DNA from: an uncultured Bacteroides sp.
GTDB lineage: Bacteria > Bacteroidota > Bacteroidia > Bacteroidales > Bacteroidaceae
Assembly (NCBI GenBank): GCA_900557355.1
Contig: USSR01000341.1
Location: 1 to 7,474, forward strand
DNA: 7,474 nucleotides
Direction: 5' to 3'
The notes under the pieces were generated by a model. That model had not been told where the DNA came from. It saw nothing but the letters and a program-made list of their open reading frames with translations, and made no database searches. The first letter of the stretch is position 1. Each line of letters begins with the position of its first letter. The translations under genes were made by a program, and so were the position numbers. Below are positions 4,785-7,474 of this stretch, in pieces.

Positions 4785-7474
4785 TTATTTATACTCCGCC
4801 CACGATTTAATTGCCAGATCATCCAGCGTCATCGTACAGAAAGCATTGATGAAAGCACTTGCCAGGCGGGCATTTGTAATCAGTGGAACATTCAGGTCGA
4901 TAGCGGCACGACGAATCTTATATCCGTTGCTCAACTCACCTGCAGTAAGGTTCTTCGGAATATTCACCACCATGTCGATCTCCTTTTTGTGCAGCATATC
5001 CAACGCTTGCGGCTGTTGGTTGGTCTCACTGGGCCAATACACCTGCGTATTCTCCACCCCGTTTTCCGTAAGGAACTTACTGGTACCTCCCGTTGCAAAG
5101 AGCTTATACCCTTTTTGCTGAAGCAGACGGGCAGCGGAAAGCATTTCCACCTTCTGTTTCGGTGTACCGGTAGAAAGCAGGATATTCTTCTTCGGTATGC
5201 GGTAGCCTACAGAAAGCATAGCCTTCAGCACAGCACAAGATGTATCACTTCCGATACAACCGACCTCACCTGTAGATGCCATATCCACCCCCAACACCGG
5301 GTCGGCCTTTTGTAAACGATTGAAAGAGAACTGGCTTGCCTTAATGCCTACATAATCCAACTCAAAGAGATTCTTATTCGGCTTTTCTACCGGAAGCCCC
5401 AACATCACCTTCGTAGCCAATTCGATAAGATTTATCTTCAGCACCTTGCTGACGAACGGGAAACTACGGGATGCACGCAGGTTACATTCAATCACCTTAA
5501 TGTCATTCTCACGAGCCAGATACTGGATATTGAACGGACCGGAAATATTCAGTTCGCGTGCAATCTCACGACTGATACGCTTAATGCGGCGTACCGTCTC
5601 CACATAAAGCTTCTGAGGCGGAAATTGAATCGTAGCATCGCCCGAATGTACCCCGGCAAACTCAATATGTTCAGAGATAGCGTATGCCACAATTTCTCCG
5701 TTCTGTGCCACCGCATCCATCTCCACCTCCTTGGCATGTTCGATGAACTGGCTGACAACCACCGGATGCTTCTTCGATACATTGGCCGCAAGTTGCAGGA
5801 AGCGTTCCAATTCTTCCTGATTGGAACAAACGTTCATTGCAGCACCTGAAAGCACATATGACGGACGCACAAGTACCGGGAAACCTACTTCTTCCACAAA
5901 CTCGTTGATGTCGTCCATGCTCGTAAGCTCACGCCAGCGAGGCTGGTCTACACCGATACGATCCAGCATGGCGGAGAACTTCTCACGGTCTTCAGCATTG
6001 TCAATGCTTTTGGCGGAAGTACCGAGGATAGGTACCTTCTGCGCATCAAGTCGAAGGGCAAGGTTATTCGGTATCTGACCACCGGTAGAAACAATCACCC
6101 CGTGCGGATTTTCCAGTTCAAGGATATCCATTACCCGTTCGAAGGTAAGTTCATCGAAGTAGAGGCGGTCGCACATATCGTAGTCCGTAGATACGGTTTC
6201 GGGATTATAGTTGATCATAACGCTGCGATACCCCTCCTTACGGATGGTATTCAGTGCCTGCACACCGCACCAGTCAAACTCTACGGAAGACCCGATACGA
6301 TACGCACCGGAACCGAGTACAACGATGGATTTACGATCACCGAGGTAATGAACATCATTAGCAATGCCACTGTACGTCAGATACAGATAATTAGTCTGTG
6401 CAGGATATTCGGCAGCAAGAGTATCTATCTGCTTCACTACAGGAACTATGCCGACACTCTTACGATGATTGCGCACATAGAGGATACCGTCTTCCATGTC
6501 CCCTTCATAACCGATGGCGCGGGCTATCTGGAAATCGGAAAAACCTTGTACCTTGGCTTTTTTCAGCAATTCAAAAGGCAGATCGGCTATCTGTTTGTGG
6601 TTCTTGCTCCACTGCTCCAACTCTTTGCTGGTGTTCATGATGTTCATCAGCTTCTCCAGGAACCACTTATCGATCTTTGTCAGTTCGTGCACCTGATCAA
6701 CGGTATATCCGGCACGGAAAGCTTTGGATATGACAAAGATACGCTTATCCGTCGGTTCACGGAGCGCCTTGTCTATATCAGAGATAACAAGTTCCTTATT
6801 TTCCACGAAACCATGCATCCCCTGTCCTATCATACGCAGACCTTTCTGAATGGCTTCTTCAAAAGTACGGCCGATAGCCATCACTTCGCCAACTGACTTC
6901 ATGCTGGAACCCAGTTCCTTGTCTACACCATGGAACTTACCCAAGTCCCAACGGGGTATTTTGCAGACCACATAATCCAATGCAGGTTCAAAGAAAGCAC
7001 TTGTGGTTTTTGTCACAGAATTCTTCAGGTCGAATAATCCGTATCCAAGGCCGAGTTTTGCAGCAACGAAAGCAAGCGGATAACCCGTAGCTTTAGAAGC
7101 CAGAGCGGAAGAACGGCTCAAGCGGGCATTCACCTCAATCACTCTATAATCTTCACTTTCAGGATCGTATGCATACTGTACATTACATTCTCCTACAATA
7201 CCGATGTGGCGAATGATACGGATAGCAAGTTCGCGCAGCTTATGATAATCGGAGTTACTGAGCGTCTGAGACGGAGCGATAACGATGGACTCTCCCGTAT
7301 GGATGCCCAACGGGTCGAAGTTCTCCATGTTACAGACGGTGATACAGTTGTCAAAACGGTCGCGCACCACCTCATACTCCACTTCTTTCCATCCACGCAA
7401 GGATTTTTCCACAAGCACCTGCGGGGAGAAGGAGAAAGCTTTCTCAACCAGCACATCCAGTTCTTCTTCATTGT
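4785..7474 (-). CDS. carB: Carbamoyl-phosphate synthase large subunit, N-terminus beyond window
   Basis: CarB makes carbamoyl phosphate from bicarbonate, two ATP and ammonia supplied by CarA, for pyrimidine and arginine synthesis. About 895 residues are visible; comparison with the ~1073-residue E. coli protein suggests about 180 are missing. The frame stays open to the window edge, so the GTG at 7454 is internal and not a start. In order: the rest of the first ATP-grasp synthetase domain (to ~residue 225, with GWKEVEYEVVRD, IHTGES and EVNARLSRSSALASKATGYP), the oligomerisation region (~225-380), the second synthetase domain (~380-750, with NPETVSTDYD, RPSYVLSGAAMNV, ISEHIE and ECNLRASRSFPFVSK), and a C-terminal MGS-like allosteric domain (~763-895). 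Many segments resemble animal CPS1/CAD more than E. coli CarB. The allosteric domain lacks the E. coli EGRP segment and has YWPSETNQQPQ there. It ends in its own terminator, separate from the fucose genes. Confidence 0.96.
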   Translation of the reverse strand, partial: NEEELDVLVEKAFSFSPQVLVEKSLRGWKEVEYEVVRDRFDNCITVCNMENFDPLGIHTGESIVIAPSQTLSNSDYHKLRELAIRIIRHIGIVGECNVQYAYDPESEDYRVIEVNARLSRSSALASKATGYPLAFVAAKLGLGYGLFDLKNSVTKTTSAFFEPALDYVVCKIPRWDLGKFHGVDKELGSSMKSVGEVMAIGRTFEEAIQKGLRMIGQGMHGFVENKELVISDIDKALREPTDKRIFVISKAFRAGYTVDQVHELTKIDKWFLEKLMNIMNTSKELEQWSKNHKQIADLPFELLKKAKVQGFSDFQIARAIGYEGDMEDGILYVRNHRKSVGIVPVVKQIDTLAAEYPAQTNYLYLTYSGIANDVHYLGDRKSIVVLGSGAYRIGSSVEFDWCGVQALNTIRKEGYRSVMINYNPETVSTDYDMCDRLYFDELTFERVMDILELENPHGVIVSTGGQIPNNLALRLDAQKVPILGTSAKSIDNAEDREKFSAMLDRIGVDQPRWRELTSMDDINEFVEEVGFPVLVRPSYVLSGAAMNVCSNQEELERFLQLAANVSKKHPVVVSQFIEHAKEVEMDAVAQNGEIVAYAISEHIEFAGVHSGDATIQFPPQKLYVETVRRIKRISREIARELNISGPFNIQYLARENDIKVIECNLRASRSFPFVSKVLKINLIELATKVMLGLPVEKPNKNLFELDYVGIKASQFSFNRLQKADPVLGVDMASTGEVGCIGSDTSCAVLKAMLSVGYRIPKKNILLSTGTPKQKVEMLSAARLLQQKGYKLFATGGTSKFLTENGVENTQVYWPSETNQQPQALDMLHKKEIDMVVNIPKNLTAGELSNGYKIRRAAIDLNVPLITNARLASAFINAFCTMTLDDLAIKSWAEYK

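Noticed and set aside
5224..5236. TTCAGCACAGCAC inside carB, similar to half of the proposed FucR element
   Set aside because: Only a partial match without the second unit, located in conserved coding sequence (C-A-V-L-K-A), so probably coincidental.
4710..5315. Plus-strand frame spanning the carB terminator and carB 3' end
   Set aside because: It reads through the terminator hairpin and antisense to the conserved allosteric domain; no domain or promoter supports it.
6102..6896. 264-codon open frame on the plus strand
   Set aside because: It is wholly antisense to conserved carB sequence and encodes nothing recognisable.
7452..7454. GTG at 7454 as the start of carB
   Set aside because: The frame continues upstream to the window edge, and the CarB family has about 180 more residues before this point.

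Overview
This window reads as chromosomal DNA from a gut Bacteroides or close relative (Bacteroidaceae). The basis is near-family-level resemblance of the gene set to the known Bacteroides L-fucose locus, A/T-rich starts without Shine-Dalgarno sequences, and a candidate promoter that fits the Bacteroides -33/-7 pattern better than -35/-10. Species cannot be fixed from the sequence alone. All genes lie on the minus strand, so transcription runs from high to low coordinates.

Layout in transcription order: (1) 7474-4785, the last ~895 residues of carB, the large subunit of carbamoyl-phosphate synthase, closed by a strong intrinsic terminator (4721-4761). (2) 4784-4622, a regulatory gap holding that terminator, a candidate promoter and a 10-bp tandem direct repeat proposed as operator. 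(3) 4621-3617, fucR, a GntR-type regulator with a LacI/periplasmic-binding-like sensor domain; its own terminator overlaps its stop codon. (4) 3616-3547, a short gap with a second copy of the same direct-repeat element. (5) 3546-1774 fucI, 1758-1120 fucA and 1123-1 fucK (truncated by the window edge), a tightly packed operon for L-fucose isomerase, L-fuculose-1-phosphate aldolase and L-fuculose kinase.

Together fucI, fucK and fucA convert L-fucose to L-fuculose, then L-fuculose 1-phosphate, then dihydroxyacetone phosphate plus L-lactaldehyde. FucR is expected to sense fucose and control the operon and probably itself through the two matching elements. A fucose permease gene would be expected to the left of the window but is not visible. 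carB serves pyrimidine and arginine synthesis and appears to be an independent unit.

The most interesting observations are the repeated, helically phased (10 bp) direct-repeat elements before fucR and fucI; a CarB whose body and C-terminal allosteric domain resemble animal CPS1/CAD more than E. coli CarB, with most N-acetylglutamate-contact positions of CPS1 conserved; a FucA with Gln in place of one of the usual zinc-ligand histidines; and a kinase of rhamnulokinase (RhaB) type in the fuculokinase position. I see no mobile element, CRISPR array, RNA gene or wholly new system here.
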